Source of the DNA: Malachius bipustulatus
Lineage: Eukaryota; Arthropoda; Insecta; Coleoptera; Melyridae
Length of the DNA: 64,000 bases
Assembly: GCA_910589415.1 (NCBI GenBank)
Contig: OU342632.1
Span: 36,531,637-36,595,636 of the forward strand
Reading direction: 5' to 3'
Below, in pieces: positions 35,955 through 48,795 of the stretch. Positions within the stretch are counted from its first letter, which is position 1, and every line of letters starts with the position of its first letter. The notes beneath the pieces were generated by a model. The model was not told the DNA's origin, did not search any database, and worked only from the letters and a program-made list of their open reading frames with translations. Position numbers and translations under genes: made by a program.

Positions 35955-38083
35955 AGAGCAAACCAATTATTGATTTTTACCTAGTTTCTCGAAGGAGGTG
36001 TTCAAGATTTAACCAAGCAACGGAAGCTATGTTTATTATTAATTTTGTAATTAAAAATTAAGTTTAGAAGTGTTTAATTATGTTAATTTGGCATTTCTTG
36101 TATGAAATAAATACAAACTATTTCTCTATTAAAACGCATTTCACTACTTTCATAGCAACCTGGAAGAAATAAATCGTGCCAAAGTAGATGTTTCATTTTC
36201 ATCTACAACTTGTACAATTTCCTAATTATTTTAATCAGCTTTTTAGAGATTATTTTTCATCTTAAGAGTAAACTTTTGCAATTGTTATATTCTAAAAAAA
36301 AAAATCGTTTGTGTACCAGTTATATTTATTTTCCGTTTAAGAGGGCCAAAAACACTTCTTTCTAAATTAAAGTCATTTATGGTTCCTGAAATTGGAGTTC
36401 TTAATTTTGTTAAGTCAAATTTTTTTATTAAAAGTTCAATAGTATTTAAGCTGAAGATTAAACAATAGTATATTATTAAATAAACGATTATGAAGTCATT
36501 ATTCACCATCAACAAATTTTAATCAAAATATTTTTTTATTTATTCTACTGCTTGGAATATCTTCTAATACCGAGTACCGACTGCGCATCCGTGGATTCTG
36601 AGAAATGTCAGTTATCGTTCCTATTCGCAGCTTTGCTCTGTTTATCAAATTTACATCTTTGGGTATTATGAACTATAATTCAGTACCTACTAACAATAAT
36701 CTTCATAATTCATCCAAGAAACTGAAATAATTGGAAATATTATTCAATAAGAGAAGAAAAAATGCATTATTGTACAAAATCAACAAAAAATTATTTGATA
36801 CATCTGTCAAAAAAGTGGCCCTTGAATAAATTAATTGAATCAAAATTCTCATGGACGGGACATTTTTGTAGGCTCCAATCGCCTTTAATATAAATGAACT
36901 TTCAAGGTTACTTATAATTATTTTTGCATGAATGTCAGATGAATAATTTTGTAGGAAAAGTCGAGTGTACTGAGACTTAATACATAGGCGAATTGCTGTA
37001 GTAAATTATTTCTATGGGCTGGGAATTAGTTTCAATTGTTTATTGTTTGTATCAATACCAATAACGATTTAAGTGGGTAAATATAACCTAACAATTTTCC
37101 TATAAGTAGGTATATGAAGGTCCAAGCAGCATTCAGAAAAATCGTACCTACTGAGAAATTTGCCAATTCATGAAGACTAGTATTTGCACGATATATCAAA
37201 TTTGATCTATTTTAAATTACAGTAGTTTCATTAAAAAGTAGTATAGGTATTTATTATTTATTTATTTATTTCAAGTAGTAGTTTATTTGGTGATATGATA
37301 ATAATAAGCGAATTTATTATTATATTATTTACATTTCAGCCTTTGCTCAGAGACTCAACAAAATTGACATAAAAAGAAAATAATATCAGAGATTTACAAC
37401 AAATAAAGAAAGTTGCCAGCAAAGCTCAGTTCCATTTATGTTTTCATTAGATCAAAAAATCCCTTATTGTAATATTGATTTATCTTCAAATTATACTTGT
37501 AAGTAGTTTTTATTCCAATGCTATTCAAAGTAAAGTTATTATAAACTTGAAAGTTAATTTAGATCATAATTCTACTGTAGATCAATTTAGTTTTCATCGA
37601 GTGGGCTCCAATATGGCGAAATGTTCAGCTTAATTTATTGCTGTATCACCATTAATCATGGTGGTATCCACTATCCTGTCCCAAACTCAAATCTGCTGAT
37701 CCGTGATGTCTTCTCACTGCAATTATTCTTCTTAAAATTATGGCGGAAATCCGAGTAGGTACCTGGGTTGAGTTTCATTGTTCAACGATTGGGAACTTTA
37801 CAGATGGGCTCCAATATGGCTGCTGATTTATCAGTTACTTTATACAGTTTTTGATAATCTTAATAATATAATAAATGAGTATTTTCAAGGACATGCAACT
37901 TATTTTTAGTTTTTTAATTTTTACCAAAAATTGATCAAATGCAATAATAATCGATTACACAGCAATTTTATATAAATAAAAAAACACTTGAATATTTCAA
38001 CAGCTGTCCTAAACGGGTCACATATTGTATGATACCTATAAATATTTTCTATTATTTAGGGTAGGTATAGGTACACAGGTGTA
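35955..38083. other. Intergenic between spindle-E and the foldback cluster
   Basis: AT-rich, no coding signal. A short phrase GGGCTCCAATATGGC recurs at about 37604 and 37806. Otherwise nothing recognised. Confidence 0.35.
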
Positions 38084-38628
38084 GGGTGTCCCAACACTTA
38101 TTGTGTCCACCCCTAAATAGAGCTTAATTTTAAAGATAAAAAATTGACACTTTGAGGATTTGTGTACTTGATATAGGACCACGGAATGGCACAATTAGTT
38201 TCATTAAAAACAATTTTTAATAGCTCTTTAATAACCCCCTTTTTCATGACTCCATAATACGACACTGTCCAGTGCAGGTTCAGTGTGCCGGCTAGCCCAG
38301 CAAACCAGTTTTTTACCTGTCATTGTTATATAATTATATTTTATTTAATTAAGCTTTTTAATTAGTTTTTTCACATTTCTTTCAAGCGATTTTGATTTTA
38401 TTAATCGATTTCTACGTAACATGTATTGAAAAAAAATTGATTTTTTTTTCGACAATTTACCACCATATTACAGTTTTTTATCGCTGGCGCCCGAACTAAA
38501 TTTTTTTAATGAAACTGATTATGCCATTCCGTGGTCCTATATCAAGTAGGTACACTAATCCTCAAAGTTTCAATTTTTTATCTTTAAAATTAAAGCTCTA
38601 TTTAGTGGACACTAGTGTTGGGACACCC
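38084..38628. mobile_element. Foldback element with GGGTGTCCCAACACT ends
   Basis: 545 bp; left GGGTGTCCCAACACT and right AGTGTTGGGACACCC. The arms continue inward (CTAAATAGAGCT..TTTAAAGAT and its complement; GGACCACGGAATGGCA and its complement). A degenerate relative is at 2290-3112. Confidence 0.8.
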
Positions 38629-38711
38629 GGTACAGTAGAGTCTCACTGATCCGACACATTAAGGGCCATGAATCAGGATGTGCTGAATTATTGGAATATT
38701 TGGATTATATA

Positions 38712-39358
38712 CAGGGTGGTTTTTTTTAATGTTTAGTACAGAGGGACTAGATATTTTTTACATAAACTAAATCTCTCGAATTTCTTTATACTGAGATAGC
38801 AGTCTTTATTATTGGGATTTGAAAAAATAAATTATAAAAAGAAAACATTTAGACGATTTTATAAACAATAAAATGGCGTTACAATTTTTTTTATTTGTCG
38901 TGTCGTTTTCGATCGAGCTATGATTTTTTTAATGTAAATAATAAATCATAATTGGCTATGATATCATTGCAATATGTCTTTTTCTAAATACAATGATATA
39001 AAACTCGATATGTTTTTTTTTCTGAAAATAAAGAAGTTATAACGGTTTTTACACTTAAAAAAACACATGTTTAATGTCAAAACTCGAAAATGACATGACA
39101 AATAAAAAAAATTCAGCGCCGTTTCATTGGCTTTTTCGTCGAAAACATTTTTCTTTACTATTTTCTATCTCATGCAGTATAAAGAAATTCGCGAAGTTTT
39201 GTTTTTGTCGAATATCTAGGAGCCCATGAAGGTTTTCAAAAAAACAAAAGCTGCTTATTAGAATTAAGCTCATGAAACTTCACTAACTGTCTCCATTTAG
39301 CAGTTTGTTTAACTGGTGTATTTTACGAGGTACTAAACATTGAAAAAAACTCACCCTG
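38712..39358. mobile_element. Foldback element with CAGGGTGG ends
   Basis: Flanked by TA; the left CAGGGTGGTTTTTTTTAATG (followed by TTTAGTAC) pairs with the right GTACTAAACATTGAAAAAAA (followed by CTCACCCTG). Inner blocks TTTCTTTATACTGAG / CAGTATAAAGAAA also pair. A related arm lies at about 49830-50200. Confidence 0.8.
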
Positions 39359-39451
39359 TATAGGGAATTCAAGGTAAAAAAAAGAATCATTGAAAGGAAT
39401 CAACGTGCTTAAGAGGTGCAGCATCAATAAAAGTGTACCTACCTACCTATA

Positions 39452-40312
39452 CAGGGTGAGTCGCCTGAAATGGAAAGCTCGATTACACCTACACCATTAA
39501 AGATTTTGAAATGAACCAAAAAGTGCTGTAAATGGGAGGGTAAAGTGCAGTTTGTAAAATTATTTTTAGATACACATAGGATTGCCCAATATCGCTCTAC
39601 GCCATAAAACTTTGTTATTTTAAATAGGACACCTATTATTACATTTTCATATTATTGTTTGAAAAAAGTCAAAAAGACTGGTATTTGTAAAGTTGAAGTT
39701 TGATGTAATGAGCAATTTATGAGTTATAAACAAATAAAAATCGTTATTTTCCATTTTCAAAGCAGCTTATATTGAAAACGGCTCGAGATATGGAAAAACG
39801 GCTCAGCAGGTCCCTATCTTAACTTTTCATCCGGTATCCTATTTGGGGAGATGAAATTTTTATACAGAGTGGTAAAAAATTTGATTATTTTTATCACCGC
39901 GATATAAAAATTTCAGCTACATGATAGGATACCAAATGAAAAATTAAGATAGGAACATGTAAGCCGTTTTCCTCAATCTTGAGCTGTTTTTAAGATACGC
40001 AGCTTTAAAAATGGAAAATCGCGAATTTCATTTGTTTATAACTCATAAATCACTCGTTACTAACTTTAACTTTACAAACCATTCTTTTTTAATTTTTCTC
40101 AAACAATCTGAAGATGTAATAATATAGAGGGTGTCCTATTTAAAATAACAATAAAGTTGTATGGCGTACAGCGACATTGGGCCATCCGGTATGTCTGCAA
40201 ATAATTTTAAAAACTGCATTTTGCCCTCCCCTTTACAGCACTTTTTGGTTCATTTCGATATCTTTAATGGTGTAGGTGTAATCGAGCTTTCCATTTCAGG
40301 AGACTCACCCTG
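39452..40312. mobile_element. 861-bp foldback element with CAGGGTGAGTC ends
   Basis: TA-flanked. Arms pair over most of their length, e.g. CAGGGTGAGTCGCCTGAAAT with its complement near 40293-40312, GTGTAGGTGTAATCGAGC with its complement, and the AAAACGGCTC / AGCCGTTTT region toward the centre. The centre shares sequence with the inner palindrome of 21251-23476. Confidence 0.85.
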
Positions 40313-41704
40313 TATATGTACATGCGTAATCATGTTTTATTAGTTTCAGACTGAATAGGAAAGTATAACTGCAGCAACCGAATAAGAGCTTTTCGAACTT
40401 AATAAATTATTAATTTTTAAATTTCTCTCTCAAACATATAGAGAAGCCAATAAACCAGTCCTAAGTTTTTACCATTGAAATGGCTATGGTGCGTCGGCCA
40501 ATGAAACACCCTATATGATATACCTACCTAAGATTTAATTTTTACGCAAGATTTATAATAATAATTACGTCTTGATCATATACACCAACATTATAAAATA
40601 AATTAAGGCAAAGGCCCATAAATCTTCTCTCAAAACTTTAATTGATTAAATAATAACCAGAATTTTAAGGCAAATCCAGGCTAAAAAAACATAAAAATAA
40701 CTGCCTTAATAAGAAAATTTAAAAGTTTTTTTTAAGAAATGACCATATTACCTTCTTCGGTAAACCTACCATAACTGCGGTATAGGAGGACTAATGACTG
40801 CGGTCCTAATAAAGGGCTCACGCTCACGGCAGATATATCACCGAAAAAAACCATCAAATTATTTTTTCTGTTTAGAACTTGCATGATCTTCAAAGCCAAA
40901 TGACCAACTTTTTTCCACTTTATCAAATACAAGGAGAATAAGTGTCACAACTTTAAGTAAATACGATTTTAAGGATACGATTTTTTCGGAAAAAAATCGT
41001 ATCCTAATTTTACCACACCTAATATGCTTTTAATATGGAGTCAAAAAAAAATTAATTATTTTTTGACGTATATTTAGTTTCAAAATAATAAGTATTTTAG
41101 GTTCTTACTGTCAGCCTATTTTATTTTGGTCTCAGTCACAGAGTAGATTTTTGTGTTATATTTTAGAAACACACACACCCTGTATATTGTAAAGATATGC
41201 CACAATAAATTTTAAATAAAAAAATGAGGTGTGTGATGAACTGATGTGTATTTCTAAGTAGGTATCTATAGTATTATTTTAAGCCTATAAACGATGTTTG
41301 AAGAAGAAATTATAGGTAAGTACGATATTATTAAACTTTTTTCTAAATTTCTCTAATTATTAAATAAAATTAAAAAAAGTTTGTTTTACTTTGATCCCAT
41401 TTTATTATGATCAAAAATACACAATTTTATTTTCATTCTATTTTTTCATTATTTACATTTTTTCTTTGCATTCTACTTTTATTATAAAAATAATTAATAT
41501 TATCCCAACCCAATGATCCGTTTCTTCATAATTCCCTAATATAAGAAGTGGAAGCGGTATTATAGGTAAGGGAACCTTTCTCCCTATTGGCCCTTACGGC
41601 TGCAATAATAGGAGCTGGACAATTTAAGATCTTGTTCTTCCTTTCTTGGGTTCATTATAGGGGATCCATGACGAATTCCTGAAATCTTATTGGTGGCCTT
41701 ACTG
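40313..41704. other. 5' flank of even-skipped
   Basis: AT-rich sequence with a stray ACACCCTGTATATTG (about 41177). Between about 41560 and 41700 the base composition becomes more balanced, as expected for a promoter-proximal region. No other gene recognised. Confidence 0.4.
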
Positions 41705-41740
41705 TATATAAGATAATTTCGAATTTCTTGAAGCAGTCTG
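41705..41740 (+). promoter_or_regulatory. TATA/Inr core promoter of even-skipped
   Basis: TATATAAG at 41705-41712 is followed 30 bases later by an initiator-like GCAGTCT (A at 41735). This is the canonical insect TATA-Inr distance, about 157 bases before the proposed start codon. Confidence 0.65.
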
Positions 41741-41891
41741 TTTACCTATACGTTCTCGTCAGTGTCGAGCCGACTTTCTTCCTGGATTGCACTTTTTGGA
41801 CTAATCGGTATAAATTTTGTATTTTGTGTTAAAAGTGTATGAAATTTTTTGAGCTTAAAGTATTATAATTTGCTAAATCAAGTGGTGCAAG

Positions 41892-43562
41892 ATGTCAACA
41901 AAACTGAAGAAAAATTTATTATCTCCCACATGTGGAGAAAATAACAATGTCGTGGACAGTACTAGAAAAGGTAAGCTAATCGCCTATAAACATTTTACGT
42001 ATTTTCGATAAAGTGTTTGATTTTTATCGTTTTTTTTTTATGAATAAGATCGATATGTATTTGAAGTAAAAGACTTTTTTTGCTTATCGCGGATTAAACT
42101 TTACCCAGTAAGTATAAGTGTTTTGAGATAATTTTAAGTGAAAAATTTTTGATGATTCTGGCGACCAAATATTTCAGACATCTCAGGCGGGTTCAAAAAT
42201 ATATGTGGGAATTTGGAAAAATGATTAAAAAATTACTTTACGATAACTTTAAGTTATTGTAGCATTATAATATGTTGATTTTGTTGATTATTGTATACAC
42301 ATGCATTGCGAATGATTCGAAATGAATGACCCCTAATAATCAAGAATCAAGGAAGTGTATATAAAAACAGATTATAAATATTAAGGTTGAAGCTACTTTA
42401 GGACGCTATCTTTGTTTTAAAAAAAAGTCCTTATAATACCTATGCCTACGGGGTGTTTCTAAAATAGCTTTAAAAGTTTTTCTCTTCATTTGAACTGAAA
42501 CGTAGCACTATAATAAGAAGTTAAAGATCAGCAATGTCTTTATTATTAGCGACGCTGCTTTTTGATATTATTTAAATATACTTAGGCCTTTTTTTATTTG
42601 ACCCTTTATTCAAATTGAATTTAGTCTCGACATAGCTGCCAGTGTTGATTTAAAGAAAATTGAATTTTCTAATTTTCTACTTAAGCTAGTTCGCAAAGAC
42701 GATCTCTCTCTACTTATCTTTTACCATTATTTAATGATTCTTCTAGGCTAGGTATTAATATAAGAACGTTTCCAAGTTCTTTATGTCCCTACATCCCTAC
42801 TTTGCTGCTGTAACATAAATAATTTTGATTTTCTAAAAAAAAAACTCTTTTATTTTCAGACATATGCTACACTGAATCGGCTTCATCGTCTCAGAAATTT
42901 CCCGAAATCACCAACCAACCATTTCGATACCGCACAGCTTTTACCAAGACACAAGTATCTCGTCTAGAAGAAGAGTTCGCGAAAGAAAATTATCTTTCGA
43001 GAACTAGACGATGTGAATTGTCCGAAGAACTAGAGTTACCCGAAAATACTATTAAGGTATGTTTATTTTTATTACCTACATCCAGAAAGAAAAAATACGC
43101 GACTTTATAGCAAAAGCAAATTATCTAAAAAAAATTTTTTTCCAGGTTTGGTTTCAAAATCGCAGGATGAAAAATAAACGCTTTCGTGTTTTCCCTTACG
43201 TCCAGCCGCAAGCAGCAATGTATCCTAATAATTTAACTCTACCGCCACAATACCCATACACATCTCTACCATACCCGCCGCCGATGCTCTACCAGAACTA
43301 TTTAGACATCCAGAGGTTTTATTACTTAAACCGCGTGCCTTTCAATATGTGCTGTCCTCCAGCGAGTCCCCCCGTCACCCCCTTGGGGATGACCCCTATG
43401 GTTGCATATCAGCAAAATCCTGTAAACTATTGCAAGCCCATGATGAGCGAGAATGGGATGGCCACTCCTGAAAGGACATCTCCGGCGCAGCAAACGTCCT
43501 TGTTCACCCCTTACAAGAGCGAGACATACGAGGATTCCAGTTCAAGGACGATTTCGATTTAG
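41892..43562 (+). CDS. eve: Even-skipped homeodomain transcription factor, divergent
   Basis: A nuclear DNA-binding repressor of the Eve/Evx family used in segmentation and neurogenesis. Three exons, 41892-41970, 42860-43056 and 43146-43562, join in frame to 230 residues. The homeodomain spans residues 47-106, with Trp94, Phe95, Gln96 (position 50) and Asn97 (51) intact. Family-specific blocks are 'RYRTAFT', '[13 protein letters not shown]' and '[16 protein letters not shown]'. An intron splits it between positions 46 and 47, a known homeobox intron site. The C-terminal 'LFTPYKSE' (211-218) corresponds to the Groucho-binding LFKPY-type motif of Eve. The middle is rich in Pro, Tyr and Met. By my recollection of fly and vertebrate Eve/Evx, about a quarter of homeodomain positions differ, which is unusual. 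The exon 1 start is less certain than the rest. Poly(A) signal at 43931-43936. Confidence 0.88.
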
Positions 43563-44677
43563 TGATGCTTTTTAGTGTTTTATGGACTATTTTTCTAATT
43601 ATTTTTGTTGTGTTGTGTTGTACTGTGCGCTTATTTATTGATTAATTGTTATTTATTTGAAGTTTATTTTACGATTTGTTGATTTGTTTGTGGAAGATTT
43701 TGAATGTATGCTGGGATGTATTTATTTTTATTTTTAGGTTTTGTAGGTACCTACATACCTATAAAGTAAGGTGAGCAATATAAAAATGTACATATGTAAA
43801 TTATTATTATACATGTATGTAAGAAATCAGTAATTTAATAGTCATTGGCTGAGAGGTAAACTTTTTAGGTCGATTTTTCAACTCTTGTAAAATTTTTTAT
43901 TATTATTGTGAATACTTTGTAAATAGATTAAATAAACCATTTTCAAATATTTTTTATTTTATTTTAAAAATATATACCTACTTTTAAATTTATTATAATC
44001 TTGCAGTTCAATTTGATCATAAAAAATATTTTGTTAAAAGAAACATAAAATTTTTGGTAATTAGTTTTTTTTTCTTTTCACTGTTTAATGAAGTTGCGCT
44101 AATAGGCATCCAAACGTAGGTAGTAGCAAAAAAATTCATTATCTAAATGTCAAAAGACAAGAAAATAATGCAGTCAAATTAGACAAATTAAATGTTAAAA
44201 TTCTGCGGTGTGAAAGAAAATGGCGAACAGAAAAAGAAAGAAAAATGGCGTGAAACAAATTTATTTTAATTTAAACTTTCACGATTTCAACCAATTATTA
44301 AATGTTATTGTAAAATTTTCATAAAAAAATCTCACCAAACAAAAAAATCTAAAATCGATTCTTCAGTATTCTTCAGGCGTCGTTCAGGTAAAAAACTGGA
44401 ATTTTGGCAATTTTTTCTTAATTATAACTCAAATCGCTTTGACAAACCCCGGTTCTACCGCAGCAATGTGACTTTTTTTGGACAAAATGATGTATCCCTT
44501 CAAAGACCATATCTATCTCTCTTCTGTCACAAAAAATCAAAAATCGATTTTACTCTTACCTCTTGAATCGTTTAGACAAAAAAGTGAAATTTTGCCTTTT
44601 TTTATTTTTTCTTTAGACGATGACGTCAAATCAGTGTCATTTTTACATATTATTATTTCAGGTCAAATGTTGATATA
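43563..44677. other. 3' UTR and downstream flank of even-skipped
   Basis: Stop to AATAAA (43931-43936) gives a 3' UTR of about 370 bases. Beyond it lies AT-rich DNA; about 44470-44600 is one of four diverged copies of a repeat listed separately. Confidence 0.45.
44470..44610. repeat. Dispersed repeat with GATGTATCCCTTC...CGATT motif, first of four copies
   Basis: The order 'GATGTATCCCTTC', then 'TCTC..ACAAAA', then 'AAATCGATT(C/T)..TACC' and 'CTTGAA' recurs at about 45800-45960, 46140-46240 and, with the first motif diverged, 60396-60500. It looks like fragments of one older element; no ends were defined. Confidence 0.5.
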
Positions 44678-45675
44678 CAGGGTGGGAAATTTTTGTACTA
44701 CCCATCATTAGGATCTCGTAAACCGTAAGAGATACAGGGTCGGTTAAATTAGAGAAAAGTTGCGCTATTTTATGGCCATCTCGAATCCGTCAAAACATGC
44801 AAGATATCTGTGACCGTTCCTGAAAAATCCTGAAAAACCTGAAAAATCGAGAAATCTTATTTTTGGAATATCTTTCTTACCATTGGAAATTAATAAATAA
44901 TTTTTTGTAGCCTTACATAAGCCGTTATAAGCTATTTATCTGACGTTTCAAAAATTTTCACAGCCGACTAGATCCCAGAGTTTTCATAGTCAACTTTCGT
45001 TTTTCTTATGGCCGCCATATTATTTTTTTATGTCGTTCGATAAGAAAAAAATAATGGAAACCAAAAACTAATAAACTTCAAAAAATAACTTTCAAAAATT
45101 TTTGTTCTTCTTTTTTTTTCTAAAAAAAGACAACTTTGTAGATCGAATATCATAGAGAAATTAACAACCTATAAGGCAAGCAGTATGACTTCATATTGGC
45201 CTATTTCAGTTAAGAACTATCTGTTTTTCTTTGAAAAAAGAAGAATAAAAATTTTCCAATTTTTTTTTTTTCTAAAATTTATTAATTTTTGGTTTCCATT
45301 ATTTTTTTCTTATCGAACGACATAAAAAAATAATATGGCGGCCATAAGAAAAACGAAAGTTGACTATGAAAACTCTGGGATCTAGTCGGCTGTGAAAATT
45401 TTTGAAACGTCAGATAAATAGCTTATAACGGCTTATGTAAGGCTACAAAAAATTATTTATTAATTTCCAATGGTAAGAAAGATATTCCAAAAATAAGATT
45501 TCTCGATTTTTCAGGTTTTTCAGGATTTTTCAGGAACGGTCACAGATATCTTGCATGTTTTGACGGATTCGAGATGGCCATAAAATAGCGCAACTTTTCT
45601 CTAATTTAACCGACCCTGTATCTCTTACGGTTTACGAGATCCTAATGATGGGTAGTACAAAAATTTCCCACCCTG
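44678..45675. mobile_element. 998-bp near-perfect palindrome, CAGGGTGGG ends, copy A
   Basis: TA-flanked; the arms of about 440 bp each are almost identical by eye (e.g. CGTAAACCGTAAGAGATACA near 44716 and its complement near 45636; TGCGCTATTTTATGGCCATC and its complement). The ~120-base centre contains AAGGCAAGCAGTATGACTTC. No coding capacity: frames are mirror images. A sister copy lies at 50233-51234 and an older one at about 58930-59600. Confidence 0.92.
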
Positions 45676-47660
45676 TATTTTCCTGAAAAAAATGGAAATT
45701 GAAAAAAACGGTCCCGCCAGCAACGCGACTTTTTTGGGGAAAAATGTGGTTTTTTGAGTTTTACTTTTTTTCGAAAATACAGACGTTGTTAATGGCACCT
45801 TTTTCCGAAATATGATGTATCCCTTCGAAAATTATGTAATCATTTCAAGGACCGTGTGTCTCACAAAAAAATTGAAAATCGATTCTTACCCCTTGAACTT
45901 TTTTCAGGAAAAATTTGGACGTTTGCCGATTTTAAATTTTTTTCTAAAAATAATGACGTCATATCGGTTTCTTTTTTACATAAATGGGATGTCAATGTCA
46001 ATAGACATCTTCCTTGAAAAAATTGAGGTAATTGAAAAAACCGATCCTACCAGCAATTAACGCGATTTTTAGGGGAAAAGCTGCCGTTTTTTGAGTTTTT
46101 TGTTTTTCTCGAAAATACGGACGTTGTTAGGGGCGGAGTTCACCGGAATATGATGTATCCCTTCATGGACCGTCTCTCACAAAACTATAAATCGAAAATG
46201 GATTCTTACCGCTTGAAACTGATGTCGTGTCAGGTGTAGGTTTAAAAAAATTTCAAAACTGGATTACTGACTTGACATTTCCTTTCAAGGGGTCGTATCT
46301 CAATAGGAGAGGGACGAATTATATATTTTAATTCATTTTAAAAAACCTGCTTAATTTTTAACAAGAGATCATCCCCTATTTTTATTATTATTATTATTAT
46401 TATTTATAAAGCGTCTGATATAAAATTTTAGTAGGTATTTATTATAGGTGGGCACTTTATGACGGTAAAATTTAGTACTTAGTTGTTAATGCCCGTTACC
46501 TTTAACTTTCAACCTGAAAATTGAATAGAAAATACAAGGTGGAGGACACATGCAGGTGAATGTGGATCCTTTTGAAATGATACTTTTACAATAGTTCAAT
46601 AACCCGCCCTCTAAAATTTTACCTGGCAGGGTTAAGCAGTGTTATGACCACCATATTATTACCGGCAATAAAACATAACCATCAGCCATTTCGAAAAATA
46701 AATAGAGATAGGATTCAAATCGTAGCCGTTGTGAATCCCGGACAATGGGAGACCGTATTCTTCGTTGAAACTGACCCCAAAAGCCTCGGATTCTCCACCT
46801 AAATGGAGGTAATAAAACGAAATCATAGAGAAGGTTCTCGGAAATGATCTCTACATAGTGTTCCGGATTTATAGAGAGTGCAATAAAAGTCTTTAGAGGC
46901 TCATAATCATTTTTGCTACCGTGACGATGCAAACTTGTCAGCTCGCATTTCAGCGGCACGTTAAAGGAGTCAGAGTCAGAGTGAAGGGTAGTTTATGACA
47001 GAATTGAGTCCCCTTTTCTTTTCTTGTACTGCATAGGGCAGGCAAACAGGTAACTCATACCGGGGAAGGTGAATTCTTGGAATTATTATAATAATGGGCT
47101 ATAAATATTTCTTTCACAAAAGAAAGTGATTTAGGTGTACTTTACTTGTAATGATGATCCTTTGATACGGATTAGATAATAAAATATTTTTGAAGAAAGA
47201 GATTTTTGAAAAATTTACAAAATAATTGGTAAAATTTATGAGGGTGTGTGCATTTAATATTTATTTATAGTGTACCTGAAAATACATTATTAGTCCTGCG
47301 GGGAAATTGTCTGAAAACTACTTATAAAAATAAATGGGTAATTATATTTGAATAATCTCATTAGCAGATTTATGAGTATCTTTATTAAGTATTTACCTAC
47401 TTAAGTAAACTAATAGGTAAAACAATTTCTATTCAAGTCGCAAATAATCCTCCTAAATTTGAAGATAAATAGATATACTTAAGTACTTAACTGAAAATGA
47501 GAAATTGAATTCCTGAAAAATATGCATTTTAAAATAAATAAATTTCTTAAATATCACAAAATAAATATAATAATTTTTTCTAAAAAATGACAAAAAATAT
47601 TATATGTGTAAAAATTTTCAACTAAACTGAGATTTTTTATTAATATACGACTGTTTTATA
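45676..47660. other. Intergenic with old repeat fragments
   Basis: About 45700-46250 holds two more copies of the GATGTATCCCTTC repeat. The rest is AT-rich apart from about 46640-47050, listed separately. Confidence 0.4.
46640..47050 (-). other. Coding-like stretch, unidentified
   Basis: More balanced in composition than its surroundings, with a minus-strand frame of 105 residues (46959-46642) and other minus-strand frames that look protein-like but are broken by stops and shifts (e.g. 'GGESEAFGVSFNEEYG' in another phase). I cannot name a family. It could be a decayed pseudogene, an unrecognised exon or conserved regulatory DNA. Confidence 0.3.
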
Positions 47661-47821
47661 CAGGGTGTTAACGAATACGGTTTTAGTAGACATGGGTTTT
47701 TGGAGTTTTAGTTTTCGAGATACATGACGTGTTAAAGTTCTTCGAAAAATTTAATATTTATTGAATATCTAAAATTTGACTGATCACAATAACTCGAATT
47801 TTTTTACAGTTTTTGTACCTA

Positions 47822-48686
47822 CAGTGTGACCCATTTGTTCTTGAAACACCCTGTAGAATCTTAATTTATGGTGCGATTTTAAAGAAATTTCTTTTAAATC
47901 ATAGAGCTTGATAAACTATATTTTGGGAGCAAAAAGCGTCTCATTCCTACAAAATCCAAGGCCTACTAGATCAGTGTTTACTTGTAGAATCTCAAAAATT
48001 CATATTAGCGATTTTTTTAGAAAAAACCTGTGCACGCCACTGGATTCACCAGCCCTCAAAACGGTACTGTACTAAATTTTATTGGAAATGTCAGAGTAAT
48101 AAGGAGCTTGCAGTTATTTTAGAAATTCATAATAATATACTAATATACTCCGAATTTTCATTAATTAATTTGAAAAAGGTCAAAAGTAATCATAAGTAAA
48201 AATTGAAATTAAAAAAAGTAAAAAAAAGTAAAAAAAAATAAAAAAAATAAATAAATAAAAAATTATAATTAAAAAATTAAAGTAACATACCTACATTATC
48301 ACCAACTAGACGTACAATTTCTATTTTGTCTCTCTTGACCTTTTCGAATAAATTAATGAAAAACCGGAGTTCTATTATGAATTTCTAAAATAACTGCAAG
48401 ATCCTTATTACTCTGACATTTCCAATAAAATTTGGTACAGTACCGTTTTGAGGGCTGGTGAATCCCGTGGCGTGACCAGTTTTTTTTCTAAAAAAATCGC
48501 TAATATGAATTTTTGAGATTTTACAAGTAAACACTGATCTAATAGGCCCTGGATTTTGTAGGAATGAGACGCTTTTTGCTCCTAAAATATAGTTTATCAA
48601 GCTCTATGATTTAAAAGAAATTTCTTTAAAATCGCACCATAAATTAAGATTCTACAGGGTGTTTCAAGAACAAATGGGTCACACTG
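47822..48686. mobile_element. 865-bp foldback, CAGTGTGACCC ends
   Basis: TA on both sides; the left CAGTGTGACCCATTTGTTCT is exactly inverted at the right end. Arms pair through GAAACACCCTGTAGAATCTT, TCATTCCTACAAAATCCA.G and GCCCTCAAAACGGTACTGTA. The loop is an A-rich low-complexity stretch around 48200-48270. Confidence 0.88.
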
Positions 48687-48795
48687 TATATTAATTAAAG
48701 AAAAAATGATTTGATCGTGTGGCGGGGAGCTGGGTGTATTGTTATACCTTTTGTATTAAATAATTTCTACCCCAATGGGCTTTATAACAGATATA

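Noticed and set aside
42860..43562. Zerknullt/Hox3 or another Hox gene
   Set aside because: The homeodomain carries KENY.SR.RRCEL and LPE.TIKVW, which are Eve/Evx signatures, and the C-terminus has the LFTPY motif.
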